A DNA stretch of 22,601 nt, taken from the NCBI GenBank assembly GCA_003519585.1, contig DOWL01000236.1, forward strand, positions 6,927 through 29,527. Direction: 5' to 3'. A program made the position numbers and the translations under genes. This document shows positions 15,633-22,601 of this stretch, one piece after another. Under the pieces are notes generated by a model. That model made no database searches, had not been told where the DNA came from, and saw only the letters and a list, made by a program, of their open reading frames with translations. This DNA comes from Nocardioides sp. Lineage in GTDB: Bacteria > Actinomycetota > Actinomycetes > Propionibacteriales > Nocardioidaceae. Each line of letters starts with the position of its first letter. Position 1 is the stretch's first letter.

Positions 15633-16550
15633 CTACCAGCCGCGCTCGGCCAGTCGATGGGGCTGCGGGAGCTCCTCGACGTTGATGCCGACCATGGCCT
15701 CGCCGAGGCCGCGCGAGACCTTGGCGACGACGTCGGGGTCGTCGTGGAAGGTAGTCGCCTTGACGATCGCCTCGGCCCGCTGGGCGGGGTTGCCGGACTT
15801 GAAGATCCCCGAGCCGACGAAGACTCCCTCGGCGCCGAGCTGCATCATCATCGCGGCGTCAGCCGGCGTCGCGATCCCGCCGGCGGTGAACAGCACCACG
15901 GGCAGCTTGCCGCGGCGGGCGACGTCCCTGACCAGGTCGTACGGCGCCTGCAGCTCCTTGGCCGCGACATACAGCTCGTCCTCCTCCAGGGCACCGATGC
16001 GACGGATCTCCCGACGGATGGTCCGCATGTGGGTCACGGCGTTGGACACGTCACCCGTGCCGGCCTCGCCCTTGGAGCGGATCATCGCCGCCCCCTCGGT
16101 GATCCGACGCAGCGCCTCGCCGAGGTTGGTGGCACCGCACACGAACGGCACCGTGAACGCCCACTTGTCGATGTGGTTGGCGTAGTCGGCGGGCGTGAGG
16201 ACCTCGGACTCGTCGATGTAGTCGACCCCGAGGCTCTGCAGCACCTGCGCCTCGGCGAAGTGGCCGATCCGCGCCTTGGCCATCACCGGGATGGACACCG
16301 CCTCGATGATCGAGTCGATCATGTCGGGGTCGCTCATCCGCGAGACTCCGCCCTGGGCCCGGATGTCGGCCGGCACCCGCTCGAGCGCCATCACCGCGAC
16401 GGCGCCGGCGTCCTCGGCGATCTTGGCCTGCTCGGCCGTGACGACGTCCATGATGACGCCGCCCTTGAGCATCTCCGCCATCCCTCGCTTGACGCGGGTG
16501 GTGCCGGTGACGGGAGTCTCGTGAGTGTCCTCGGGGTGCTGCTCAGCCAT
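15633..16550 (-). CDS. pdxS: Pyridoxal 5'-phosphate synthase lyase subunit PdxS
   Basis: 305 residues, a TIM-barrel enzyme that builds PLP from ribose 5-phosphate, glyceraldehyde 3-phosphate and ammonia delivered by PdxT. Conserved stretches: [30 protein letters not shown] (with the active-site Asp), [36 protein letters not shown] (substrate-binding Lys at about 92), and near the end [24 protein letters not shown] at 16548-16550. TAGCAT ends 8 nt before the ATG, so the mRNA may be leaderless, although AAGGGC directly before the start could serve weakly. It begins 28 bp after the pgsA stop. Confidence 0.97.
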   Translation of the reverse strand: MAEQHPEDTHETPVTGTTRVKRGMAEMLKGGVIMDVVTAEQAKIAEDAGAVAVMALERVPADIRAQGGVSRMSDPDMIDSIIEAVSIPVMAKARIGHFAEAQVLQSLGVDYIDESEVLTPADYANHIDKWAFTVPFVCGATNLGEALRRITEGAAMIRSKGEAGTGDVSNAVTHMRTIRREIRRIGALEEDELYVAAKELQAPYDLVRDVARRGKLPVVLFTAGGIATPADAAMMMQLGAEGVFVGSGIFKSGNPAQRAEAIVKATTFHDDPDVVAKVSRGLGEAMVGINVEELPQPHRLAERGW

Positions 16551-16557
16551 GCCCTTG

Positions 16558-16563
16558 ATGCTA
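16558..16563 (-). promoter_or_regulatory. Candidate -10 element for leaderless pdxS transcript
   Basis: TAGCAT, then CAAGGGC, then the ATG of pdxS on the minus strand. The distance from the last T to the A of ATG is 8 nt. No clear -35. Confidence 0.4.
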
Positions 16564-16578
16564 GTCGTCTGGCGCTGC

Positions 16579-17217
16579 TCAGGCCGATTCCGGACCGCTG
16601 GTCGGAGCGACCGCCGCGAGGGCCTGGCGGCGGACCAGGAGGATCCGCTGGATGACGGTGATCGTGCTCAGGGCGGCGATCAGCCAGAGTGCGATCTCGT
16701 AGAGCCACGGGATCCCGAACAGGTCGCCGAAGAACACCGGCACCAGGAGCCCGACCAGCCGGTCGGGCCGCTCGGCCAGCCCGGTCTTGGCGTTGAAGCC
16801 GAGCTGCTCGCCCTTGCTCCGCGCGTACGACGTCACCGAGCCCATCGCGAGGCAGACCAGGCTCAGGACGAGGTAGAGCTTGTCCTCGGCCTGCCAGGCG
16901 AAGAACAGCGCCATGCCGCCGAAGAGCGCAGCGTCGGCGATCCGGTCGAGCGTGGAGTCGAGGAAGGCGCCGAACAGATCTGTGCGGCCCACCTTGCGGG
17001 CCATGGCGCCGTCGATCAGGTCGCTGAACACGAACGCCGTGACCACCAGGACGCCCTGCCAGAGCAAGCCCTGGGGGAAGAAGACGAGCGCGCCAGCAGC
17101 CACTCCGAGCGTGCCGACGAGCGTGATCACGTCGGGGCTGATCCCGAGCTTCACGAACAGGTTGATGAACGGCGCCAGGGCCTTGCCCTGCCAGAACGCC
17201 TTGAATCGGTCCAGCAT
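16579..17217 (-). CDS. pgsA: CDP-alcohol phosphatidyltransferase, probably phosphatidylinositol-phosphate synthase
   Basis: 212 residues and about six membrane helices. The full CDP-alcohol transferase signature [10 protein letters not shown]8-GAFLDSTLD is present, with all four Asp (D-x2-DG-x2-AR-x8-G-x3-D-x3-D). The N-terminus [20 protein letters not shown] also fits. In actinobacteria the enzyme next to a HIT gene at this locus (PgsA1 of Mycobacterium) joins CDP-diacylglycerol to inositol phosphate, making the precursor of phosphatidylinositol. That activity is inferred from locus and similarity; a phosphatidylglycerol-phosphate synthase cannot be excluded. The acyltransferase and mannosyltransferase genes (patA, pimA) that follow it in mycobacteria are absent here. 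ATG at 17215-17217 has no Shine-Dalgarno; TAGCCT ends 10 nt upstream. Confidence 0.9.
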   Translation of the reverse strand: MLDRFKAFWQGKALAPFINLFVKLGISPDVITLVGTLGVAAGALVFFPQGLLWQGVLVVTAFVFSDLIDGAMARKVGRTDLFGAFLDSTLDRIADAALFGGMALFFAWQAEDKLYLVLSLVCLAMGSVTSYARSKGEQLGFNAKTGLAERPDRLVGLLVPVFFGDLFGIPWLYEIALWLIAALSTITVIQRILLVRRQALAAVAPTSGPESA

Positions 17218-17226
17218 GTCGGCGGC

Positions 17227-17232
17227 AGGCTA
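17227..17232 (-). promoter_or_regulatory. Candidate -10 element upstream of pgsA
   Basis: TAGCCT on the minus strand, 9 nt before the ATG. It would give a leaderless or nearly leaderless transcript. Confidence 0.3.
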
Positions 17233-17238
17233 TCGCGC

Positions 17239-17261
17239 GGACCGGTGAAGTCGTCCGGTCC
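17239..17261. other. Inverted repeat upstream of pgsA
   Basis: GGACCGG and CCGGTCC (7 bp, perfect) flank a 9-nt loop. It lies just upstream of the candidate pgsA -10, between the small ORF and pgsA. It could end the HIT/small-ORF transcript or be an operator. No T-tract. Confidence 0.4.
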
Positions 17262-17311
17262 CCCGCCGATGGGGTTGAGCGACGGAGGAGCGGACGACGT
17301 GCGGCGTCGGC

Positions 17312-17410
17312 TCAGATGAGCTCGGACTGCCGCGAGTGTGCGGGGCTCAGCTGGGCCTCGCGTACGTCGGGGGGCCGGGCGGCGTGGGTCTCCAGCATCG
17401 ACGGCAGCAT
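17312..17410 (-). CDS. Putative 32-residue small protein between the HIT gene and pgsA
   Basis: A short ORF that begins MLPSMLETHAARPPDV and ends in SRQSELI. ATG at 17408-17410 is preceded by a perfect AGGAGG (17417-17422) at 6-nt spacing. By my hand count the 32 codons have G/C at 24 first, 16 second and 30 third positions, the three-position pattern of real genes in high-GC actinomycetes. The peptide is polar, with no membrane segment or signal. A longer version from GTG 17468-17470 (52 aa) has GAGGAGG only 3 nt away and would contain two adjacent AGG codons, which are better explained as the ribosome site. Family unknown. It lies 100 bp after the HIT gene in the same direction. Confidence 0.5.
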   Translation of the reverse strand: MLPSMLETHAARPPDVREAQLSPAHSRQSELI

Positions 17411-17510
17411 GGACGGCCTCCTCGAGTTGGCCATCGGCACGGGCCCGGGCGGCACCACACCGCTGTTCACGATCCTCCTCGCACCTCGGTCCCGCAATGG
17501 ACCGAACGGG

Positions 17511-18056
17511 TCAGCCCGTCCAGGCGGTGGCAAGCAGCTCGCGGGTGTCGGAGAGCAGCTCCGGGAGCGTCTTGGTGCGGCCGATGATCGGCATGAAGTT
17601 CTGGTCGCCAGGCCAGCGCGGGACCACGTGCTGGTGGAGGTGGGCGGCGATGCCGGCGCCGGCGATGTGCCCCTGGTTCATCCCGATGTTGAAGCCCCCG
17701 GCGCCACTCACGCCGCGGATCACGGTCATCGCGCGCTTGGTCATCGCGGCGATCTCCGCGGCCTCCTCCTCGGTGGTGTCGGTGTAGTCGGCGATGTGCC
17801 GATAGGGGCAGACCATGAGGTGGCCCGGCGAGTAGGGGTAGAGGTTGAGTACGGCGTACGCCGTCTCGCCGCGGCGCACGACGAGACCCTCGGCATCGCC
17901 GAGGCTCGGCACCCGGCAGAACGGGCACTCGCCCGACGTGGCGTCGGAGGGCTTGTTCTCGCCGCGGATGTAGGCCATCCGGTGGGGCGTCCAGAGCCGG
18001 TCGAGCTCGTCGGACTCCCCCACGCCGGCCTGGACGACGGGCTCGTCGTCGGTCAC
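17511..18056 (-). CDS. HIT-family Ap4A phosphorylase/hydrolase
   Basis: 181 residues. The C-terminal half has the histidine triad HLHQHVVPRW (H139-x-H141-x-H143), preceded by NIGMNQGHIAGAGIAAHLH. The N-terminal part has CPFC (C44, C47), a likely metal-binding pair, and AYAVLNLYPYSPGHLMVCPYRH. In Mycobacterium the HIT gene next to pgsA1 (Rv2613c) is a diadenosine tetraphosphate phosphorylase, so cleavage of Ap4A-type alarmones is the best guess. Plain nucleoside monophosphate hydrolase activity is possible. The GTG start at 18054-18056 overlaps the stop of the upstream tetR gene (GTGA), so the regulator and enzyme are cotranslated. Confidence 0.92.
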   Translation of the reverse strand: MTDDEPVVQAGVGESDELDRLWTPHRMAYIRGENKPSDATSGECPFCRVPSLGDAEGLVVRRGETAYAVLNLYPYSPGHLMVCPYRHIADYTDTTEEEAAEIAAMTKRAMTVIRGVSGAGGFNIGMNQGHIAGAGIAAHLHQHVVPRWPGDQNFMPIIGRTKTLPELLSDTRELLATAWTG

Positions 18057-18769
18057 CCGATGACCTCGTCGAGGTCGAGGGCGCCCTCGAGCAATCGCTC
18101 CACAGGCAGGTCGGGGTCGAGGGCAACGGCGCGACTGTGGGTCAACCCCGCGATCTGCTGCCAGACCGCCTCGGTCACCAGCTCGACGAAGGTGTCCCGC
18201 GCGGGACGCTGCACGGGCCGCGACAGCCAACGCCGGGTGGCGGTGAAGACACCGCCGACCAGCCCGAAGACCAGCGGGTCCAGTGCGGCCACCTCGTCCT
18301 CGTCGAGCTGGACGTGGAACAGTTCGACGCCGACGTTGAGTAGATCCTCGAGCTGCGCGGCAAGCTGTTGGACCGCCCGCTCCAGCTGACCGGCCCCGGG
18401 GCCAGGAGGGTTCTGCTGGGCGAACTCGTGGAGCGAGGGATGCTCGCTCGCCCACCCGACGTACGCCGAGACGATCCGCCGGATGATCTCTCTCGGCGTG
18501 CCCTCGAAGGCGAGTTGCGGCACCAGCTCGGCCCGCAACAGCTCCAGCGCCCGGGCCTGGACGGCGGCGTCGAGGTCGGCCCGATCGGCGAAGTGGCGGT
18601 AGACGACAGTCCGGCTCAACCCGGCCCGATCGGCGATCTGCCGGACGTGCACCTCCGCGCCGGGTTCGGACGCCTCGAGAACGTCGATCGCAGCATCGAG
18701 GATGTGCTGGCGGCGCGCGGCGTTGTGGCTGTCCCAGCGCAGCTGCCGCCCGTCCCTCTTGCCCGCCAT
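18053..18769 (-). CDS. TetR-family transcriptional regulator (second)
   Basis: 238 residues. After a basic head (MAGKRDGRQLRWDSHNAARRQHILDAA), the helix-turn-helix is VHVRQIADRAGLSRTVVYRHFADRADL (about residues 40-66). The C-terminal domain is acidic and helical (LDEDEVAALDPLVFGLVGGVF). ATG at 18767-18769 has no Shine-Dalgarno, but TACCCT ends 8 nt upstream, so the mRNA is probably leaderless. It overlaps the HIT gene by 4 bp and is divergent (207 bp) from the ribosome-protection GTPase. It may control itself with HIT, the GTPase, or both. Confidence 0.9.
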   Translation of the reverse strand: MAGKRDGRQLRWDSHNAARRQHILDAAIDVLEASEPGAEVHVRQIADRAGLSRTVVYRHFADRADLDAAVQARALELLRAELVPQLAFEGTPREIIRRIVSAYVGWASEHPSLHEFAQQNPPGPGAGQLERAVQQLAAQLEDLLNVGVELFHVQLDEDEVAALDPLVFGLVGGVFTATRRWLSRPVQRPARDTFVELVTEAVWQQIAGLTHSRAVALDPDLPVERLLEGALDLDEVIG

Positions 18770-18776
18770 GGCGGTC

Positions 18777-18782
18777 AGGGTA
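18777..18782 (-). promoter_or_regulatory. Candidate -10 element for leaderless tetR-HIT transcript
   Basis: TACCCT, then GACCGCC, then the ATG of the second tetR gene on the minus strand. The last T is 8 nt from the A of ATG. Confidence 0.4.
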
Positions 18783-18845
18783 GCCGCGCTGAGGAAAGCC
18801 GAGGTGAGGTCGTCAGCTGCGTGGACGGGCAATTCGGTCGCGAGC

Positions 18846-18861
18846 GCCCCGGCTGCGGGGC
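18846..18861. other. GC-rich inverted repeat in the tetR/GTPase divergent region
   Basis: GCCCCG-GCTG-CGGGGC, a perfect 6-bp stem. It lies near the middle of the 207-bp space and could be an operator or a leader hairpin for the plus-strand GTPase. A plus-strand TAGCGT directly after it (18862-18867) could be a -10. Confidence 0.35.
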
Positions 18862-18918
18862 TAGCGTCACGAGCGCCGGGCGAGGGCCGCCCGCCACCGC
18901 ACGACGGGAGCTACCGGG

Positions 18919-19029
18919 ATGCGCCGCAGCCACGGATCGATCGCAGTCACCCATCCGATCGCACCGAAGGCCGCCCATGTCCGATCGCACCCTCAACCTC
19001 GGGATCCTCGCGCACGTCGACGCCGGTAA
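18919..19029 (+). other. Possible upstream ORF overlapping the GTPase start
   Basis: ATG at 18919 with GGGAG 8 nt upstream opens a 36-codon frame, very basic (starts MRRSHG and ends in several Arg codons). It runs past the GTPase start at 18977 in another frame and stops at TAA 19027-19029. It may be chance. Its overlap and Arg-rich end would let ribosome stalling affect the downstream gene. Confidence 0.2.
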
Positions 19030-20875
19030 GACCACCCTCACCGAACGACTCCTCTACGAGACCGGGGCCACCCGGCACCTCGGCCGGGTCGACCACGGCG
19101 ACACCACCACCGACGCCGACTCCATCGAACGCCGCCGCGGCATCACCATCCGTACGGCAGTCGCCACCATGACCCTGCCCTCCCCACGCGGGCCGGTGAA
19201 GGTCAACCTCATCGACACCCCTGGCCACTCCGACTTCGTGGCCGAGGTCGAGCGCGCGCTGGCCGTGTTGGACGGCGCGGTGCTGGTCGTCTCGGCGGTC
19301 GAGGGTGTCCAGGCCCAGACCCGGGTCCTGATCCGGATCCTCCAGCGGCTCGGTCTACCGTTCCTCGTCTTCGCCAACAAGGTCGACCGCGTCGGCGCCT
19401 CGCTCGAGCGCACGCTCGACGCCCTGCGCGAGGAGCTGCCGCACGTCGTCCCGCTGTTCGGCCCGGTGCGGATCGAGGACGTGGTCGACGCGGTGTCGCC
19501 GTGGGACGACCGGTTGCTCCGGGAGTACGTCGACGGAGCCGGCCCGCCCGACGAGCGGCGTACGTACGCGACCCTGGCCGAGCAGGCCCGACTCGGCCGC
19601 GTCCACCCAGCGCTGTCCGGGGCGGCGCTGGCCGGGGTCGGGATCGCCGAGGTGCTGGCCGCCATCACGACCTACCTCCCGTCCGTCGAACGCGACGAGA
19701 CCCGACCGCTGCACGCCACGGTCTTCAAGATCGACCGCGACGCCGACGGTCATCGGGTCGCCTACGTCCGGATCCACGAGGGGCGGTTGGCCCCTCGCGA
19801 TCACGTGACGCGCCATCGTCGACTGCCGACCGGCGCGATTGCGACGTACGACGCGCGAGCGCTCGAGGTGCGCGCGTTCGAGCGAGGCGCAGAGACGCTG
19901 CCGGGTGCAGCGGTGTCCGGTGACATCGCGACGGTGCTTGGCCTCGGTGAGGTCGCGATCGGCGACCAGTTGGGCCGCTGGGACGACGCCCGCAGCGGAA
20001 GGCAGTTCCCGGCTCCCGGTCTGGAGTCGGTCGTCCAGCCCCGCGATCCCGCCGCGCGGATCGAGCTGTTCTCGGCGTTGCAGCAGCTCTCGGAGCAGGA
20101 CCCATTGATCGCCGCTCGGCTCGACGGCGTCGACGAGGAGATCACCGTCGACGTCTACGGCGAGGTCCAGAAGGAGGTGCTGGCGACCCGGCTCGCGGAC
20201 CAGTACGGCGTGGCCGCCGACTTCCTCCCGACCCGGACCGTGCACGTCGAGCGGGTGGCCGGCACCGGCGAGGCCGGCGACCGCAGTTCGATGGGCAACG
20301 CCCAGCTCGCCCTGCGAGTGGAGGCGGCGCCCGTCGGCACCGGTCTCGACTACGCGCTCGGTGAGGGCGTCGAGCGCGGCTACCTGCTGCCGTCGTTCCA
20401 TGTCGCGATCGAGGAGACGCTGGCCGCGCAGCTCTCCGAAGGGCTGTACGGATGGCGGATCGCCGACTGCCGGGTCCGGGTCGTGCACTCGCGGTTCAGC
20501 GCGCCGACGCCGTCGGCCGGCGAATACCGCAAGCTCACGGTCACGACCTTCCGCCGCGCGCTCGCGCTGGCCGGGACGACGGTCTGCGCGCCGGTGAGCC
20601 GGTTCGAGCTCGGGCTGCCCGCAGAGTCGCTCACCGCGGTGCTGTCCGCGCTGGTGGCCGCCGGAGCCACGGCGGAGCCGGTCGAGGTCGGGACCGCTCG
20701 CTGCCAGGTCGCCGGCACCATGCCGACCGCTGCCGTCGCCGGCCTGGAACGCCGCCTCCCGGATCTCACGTCCGGCCGCGGCTTCCTCACCTCGGAGCCG
20801 GCGGGGTACGTCCCCGTGCGCGGTACGCCTCCGACCCGCCGCCGTCAGCCTCAGGGATCGGTCGTGGTGAAGTAG
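18977..20875 (+). CDS. Tet(M)/OtrA-type ribosome-protection GTPase
   Basis: 632 residues, the usual length for this EF-G-like family (Tet(M) about 639). G1 is AHVDAGKTTLTERLLYETGA (about 12-31). Switch I ends with ERRRGITIRTAV, G3 is DTPGHSDF and G4 is NKVD. Domain IV has RFSAPTPSAGEYRKL, aligning with the Tet(M) loop that displaces tetracycline. The C-terminus LPDLTSGRGFLTSEPAGYVPV matches the Tet(M) end. The family binds the ribosome and ejects tetracyclines using GTP. Composition equals its neighbours, so this looks like a resident chromosomal actinomycete homologue, and its natural role may differ from drug resistance. GAAGG lies 7 nt before ATG. Its last 25 bp overlap the convergent lipoprotein gene. 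Confidence 0.9.
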   Translation: MSDRTLNLGILAHVDAGKTTLTERLLYETGATRHLGRVDHGDTTTDADSIERRRGITIRTAVATMTLPSPRGPVKVNLIDTPGHSDFVAEVERALAVLDGAVLVVSAVEGVQAQTRVLIRILQRLGLPFLVFANKVDRVGASLERTLDALREELPHVVPLFGPVRIEDVVDAVSPWDDRLLREYVDGAGPPDERRTYATLAEQARLGRVHPALSGAALAGVGIAEVLAAITTYLPSVERDETRPLHATVFKIDRDADGHRVAYVRIHEGRLAPRDHVTRHRRLPTGAIATYDARALEVRAFERGAETLPGAAVSGDIATVLGLGEVAIGDQLGRWDDARSGRQFPAPGLESVVQPRDPAARIELFSALQQLSEQDPLIAARLDGVDEEITVDVYGEVQKEVLATRLADQYGVAADFLPTRTVHVERVAGTGEAGDRSSMGNAQLALRVEAAPVGTGLDYALGEGVERGYLLPSFHVAIEETLAAQLSEGLYGWRIADCRVRVVHSRFSAPTPSAGEYRKLTVTTFRRALALAGTTVCAPVSRFELGLPAESLTAVLSALVAAGATAEPVEVGTARCQVAGTMPTAAVAGLERRLPDLTSGRGFLTSEPAGYVPVRGTPPTRRRQPQGSVVVK

Positions 20876-21801
20876 CCGCCCAGGGTCGTCTCCGCGCCGG
20901 GGCAGGTGACGTTGCGGTCGCGGCTGTCCTCCACCCACTGGGCCAGCACGGCTTTGCCGCCCTGGATCGACCAGTCCGGTCCGCAGCGGCTCTCGGCTTC
21001 CGCCCGGGAGGTCTGTCCCGCCGCGCGCCACTCCGGCGCCCCGAGCGACAGGTCGCCCACGATGCCCGCCCAGATCGCGGGCGTCGAGTAGACGCCGATC
21101 CGATAGCCGGCCTCGACGTACCCCTGCGCCGCCCCCAGCACCACCTCGGCGTTGGCCGAGATGTCAGTGCTCCAGTCGTAGAACGGCACCGACTCGACGT
21201 CGAGCCAGACGATCGGCGACTCGAGACCTGCCGCCTTCATGGACGCGAGGTTGAACTCCGCCTGTGCACGGCCGGCCTTCTGGAGCCCGCCGTACTCCTG
21301 CTGCGCGGCCTCGTCGGGCCAGCTGATGACGGAGTACGCCGCGACGAGCAGCCCACGGCCCTTCGCCCAGGCGACCTGGTCGGCCAGGCACGGGTTGGCG
21401 TGGAAGCCGGGGCCATTGGTGAGCCCGATGACGACGTACTCTGCGTCGTCGCGGGGCATCGGCTGCCCGCTGCTGATCTTGTGCGGGATGCCCATCCCCG
21501 GCGGGCACTGCGGCCAACTGATGTCGGCGCCGAGCACCGGACCGTCGCGCGACGGGACCGGGTCGAGCCGGCCGGCCGCCTCCTGCGCGGCTGCCGCGAG
21601 CTTGGCCAGTGCGGCCACGTGTTGGGCTTGGAGCCCCACCGCGGCGTCGATCGTGGCGGCGGCCGTTGGAGTGGGCGGGCTGGAGGCCGTCGCCTCGCTG
21701 GTAGGCGGCGCCGCCGCACCATTGCTGTCGGCGCCGTCGCTGCACCCAGCCAACCCCGCCAGCAACAACGTCGCCGCGACCAGCGCGGCGACGAACCTCA
21801 C
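20851..21801 (-). CDS. Lipoprotein with a GH25-like (lysozyme/DUF1906-type) domain
   Basis: 316 residues. The lipobox signal is VRFVAALVAATLLLAGLAGC, with Cys about residue 20, then a Ser/Pro/Thr/Ala linker and a helical stretch. The main domain starts near residue 95: VLGADISWPQCPPG, YVVIGLTNGPGFHANPC, LLVAAYSVISWP, IVWLDVESVPFYDW, and GVYSTPAIWAGI. The Asp in GADIS and the D-x-E in LDVES are placed as in GH25 muramidases, so a TIM-barrel acting on peptidoglycan outside the membrane is plausible. This is inference from motifs, not proof of activity. The GTG start at 21799-21801 overlaps the methyltransferase stop (GTGA). Confidence 0.75.
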   Translation of the reverse strand: MRFVAALVAATLLLAGLAGCSDGADSNGAAAPPTSEATASSPPTPTAAATIDAAVGLQAQHVAALAKLAAAAQEAAGRLDPVPSRDGPVLGADISWPQCPPGMGIPHKISSGQPMPRDDAEYVVIGLTNGPGFHANPCLADQVAWAKGRGLLVAAYSVISWPDEAAQQEYGGLQKAGRAQAEFNLASMKAAGLESPIVWLDVESVPFYDWSTDISANAEVVLGAAQGYVEAGYRIGVYSTPAIWAGIVGDLSLGAPEWRAAGQTSRAEAESRCGPDWSIQGGKAVLAQWVEDSRDRNVTCPGAETTLGGYFTTTDP

Positions 21802-22562
21802 TCCTTCTCCCACACCGACACGTGCGACTCGCTCGCCGCGGTGAACGGCGTGCGGTCCCACCACTCCCACCGCTCGCGCAGCCGCAGCCCGGCGAGCCGG
21901 GCCATCAGGTCGAGCTCGGCGGGCCAGACGTAGCGGAACGGCACCGAGTTGCGGCGATAGGTCCCGTCCTCGATGCGGGTGTAGTGGTGCGACCACATCA
22001 ACTGGGTGACCGGGTCGTACTCGTCGATGCCGTGGTGCTCGTCGGTGTGGCTGAAGACCTGCCACCGGTGGTCGTGCTGCGCGGTGAGTACGCCGGGGAT
22101 GTGCGTCTCGACCACGAAGCAGCCGCCGACACGCAGATGGCGCGCAGCGTTGGCGAAGGTCGCGACCTGGGCCTCCTGGCCGGCGGCGTTGCCGATCGTG
22201 TTGAAGACCAGGTAGACGAGGTCGAACTCGCCCGCCATCCCCACGCCCGCCAAGGCAGTGCTGAAGTCGCCGAGCTCGACAGGGATGTCGGCTCCCCCGG
22301 GCTTGGCGCGCAGCTGCGCCACCATCGCCTCGGAGAGGTCGATCCCCCAGACCTCGACGCCGCGCGCGGCCAGTGGCAGCGCGACCCGACCGGTGCCGAT
22401 GGCGAACTCGAGCGCCCGGCCGCCACTCTGCTCGTCAGGGGCAGCCAGCTCGGCGAGGAAGCCGGACTCCAGTGCCAGGTGAGCCACGGCGAACCGCGCG
22501 TCGGCGTCGTCGTCGTACGACGCCGCGATCTGCTCGCCGAAGAAGTCGTGCGGGTCGCTCAC
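21798..22562 (-). CDS. Class I SAM-dependent methyltransferase
   Basis: 254 residues. The SAM-binding fold is clear: ALEFAIGTGRVALPLAARGVEVWGIDLSEAMVAQLRA (motif I FAIGTG, acidic end of beta-2 GIDLS), then ELGDF and FDLVYLVFNTIGNA (motif II region), and LRVGGCFVVETHIPG (motif III). The C-terminal half is rich in Trp, Tyr and Arg (MWSHHYTRIEDGTYRRNSVPFRYVWPAEL), probably for binding a small-molecule or sugar acceptor. Substrate unknown. GTG start at 22560-22562 with no good ribosome site in the 39 bp left in the window. A gene upstream outside the window may be coupled. Overlaps the lipoprotein gene downstream. Confidence 0.85.
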   Translation of the reverse strand: MSDPHDFFGEQIAASYDDDADARFAVAHLALESGFLAELAAPDEQSGGRALEFAIGTGRVALPLAARGVEVWGIDLSEAMVAQLRAKPGGADIPVELGDFSTALAGVGMAGEFDLVYLVFNTIGNAAGQEAQVATFANAARHLRVGGCFVVETHIPGVLTAQHDHRWQVFSHTDEHHGIDEYDPVTQLMWSHHYTRIEDGTYRRNSVPFRYVWPAELDLMARLAGLRLRERWEWWDRTPFTAASESHVSVWEKE

Positions 22563-22601
22563 GCCGCACCACCGCCGGCCCGCGAGAGTGGTTTCGACAC
22601 C

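Noticed and set aside
18057..18455. N-terminal extension of the HIT protein
   Set aside because: This is the second tetR gene in another frame (Arg/Ala/Gly-rich). The GTG at 18056 overlapping the tetR stop is the natural start.
18977..20875. Recently acquired tetracycline-resistance gene
   Set aside because: Codon use and GC match the neighbours, and no mobile element or repeat flanks it. A resident OtrA-like homologue is more likely.
19355..21031. Minus-strand 558-codon open frame opposite the ribosome-protection GTPase
   Set aside because: Shadow of the GTPase, which has all G-motifs intact. The frame lacks any domain signature.

Overview
The window is chromosomal DNA from a high-GC actinomycete, probably a Nocardioides-like member of the Propionibacteriales. 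The reasons are strong G/C at third codon positions throughout, frequent GTG starts, 1-4 bp start/stop overlaps (GTGA, ATGA, TGATG), and the conserved actinobacterial order HIT-pgsA ... pdxS-pdxT-yebC ... ruvC-ruvA-ruvB-yajC-secD-secF-apt-rel. No insertion sequence, phage gene, CRISPR array, tRNA or rRNA is visible. The genus is inference from style and gene order, not from a marker gene. LAYOUT: 184-1245 (+) is a secreted M43-type zinc metalloprotease. It meets the minus-strand core operon head-on across a strong two-way hairpin. From 10617 down to 1276 (-) lie ruvC, ruvA, ruvB, yajC, secD, secF, apt and rel, then two small multidrug-resistance (SMR) pumps whose starts overlap the preceding stops. 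Together these cover Holliday-junction processing, Sec-export auxiliaries, purine salvage and the stringent response. A textbook actinobacterial SOS (LexA) box lies just before ruvC. From 10709 to 13724 there is an accessory block: a small membrane-protein pair, a two-domain SGNH hydrolase, a TetR regulator and a divergent GNAT acetyltransferase. It separates ruvC from yebC, which adjoin in Streptomyces. A cluster of 30-bp palindromes closes this block. From 18769 down to 13853 (-) lie a TetR regulator, a HIT-family Ap4A phosphorylase/hydrolase, a probable 32-residue small protein, a phosphatidylinositol-phosphate synthase-type CDP-alcohol transferase, pdxS, a two-helix membrane protein, pdxT and yebC. 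The two halves of the PLP synthase are thus separated only by the membrane gene. On the plus strand, 18977-20875 is a Tet(M)/OtrA-type ribosome-protection GTPase divergent from the TetR gene. At the right end (-) are a SAM methyltransferase and a lipoprotein with a GH25-like fold. REGULATION: at least five minus-strand genes (rel, yajC, pdxT, pdxS, tetR2), and perhaps pgsA, lack a Shine-Dalgarno sequence but carry a TANNNT -10 hexamer ending 7-10 nt before the start codon. That is the signature of leaderless transcription. Most of the window is ordinary core genome. The points most worth a second look are the 32-residue ORF, the palindrome cluster, the SMR pair locked to rel, the leaderless promoters, and the region controlling the ribosome-protection GTPase.
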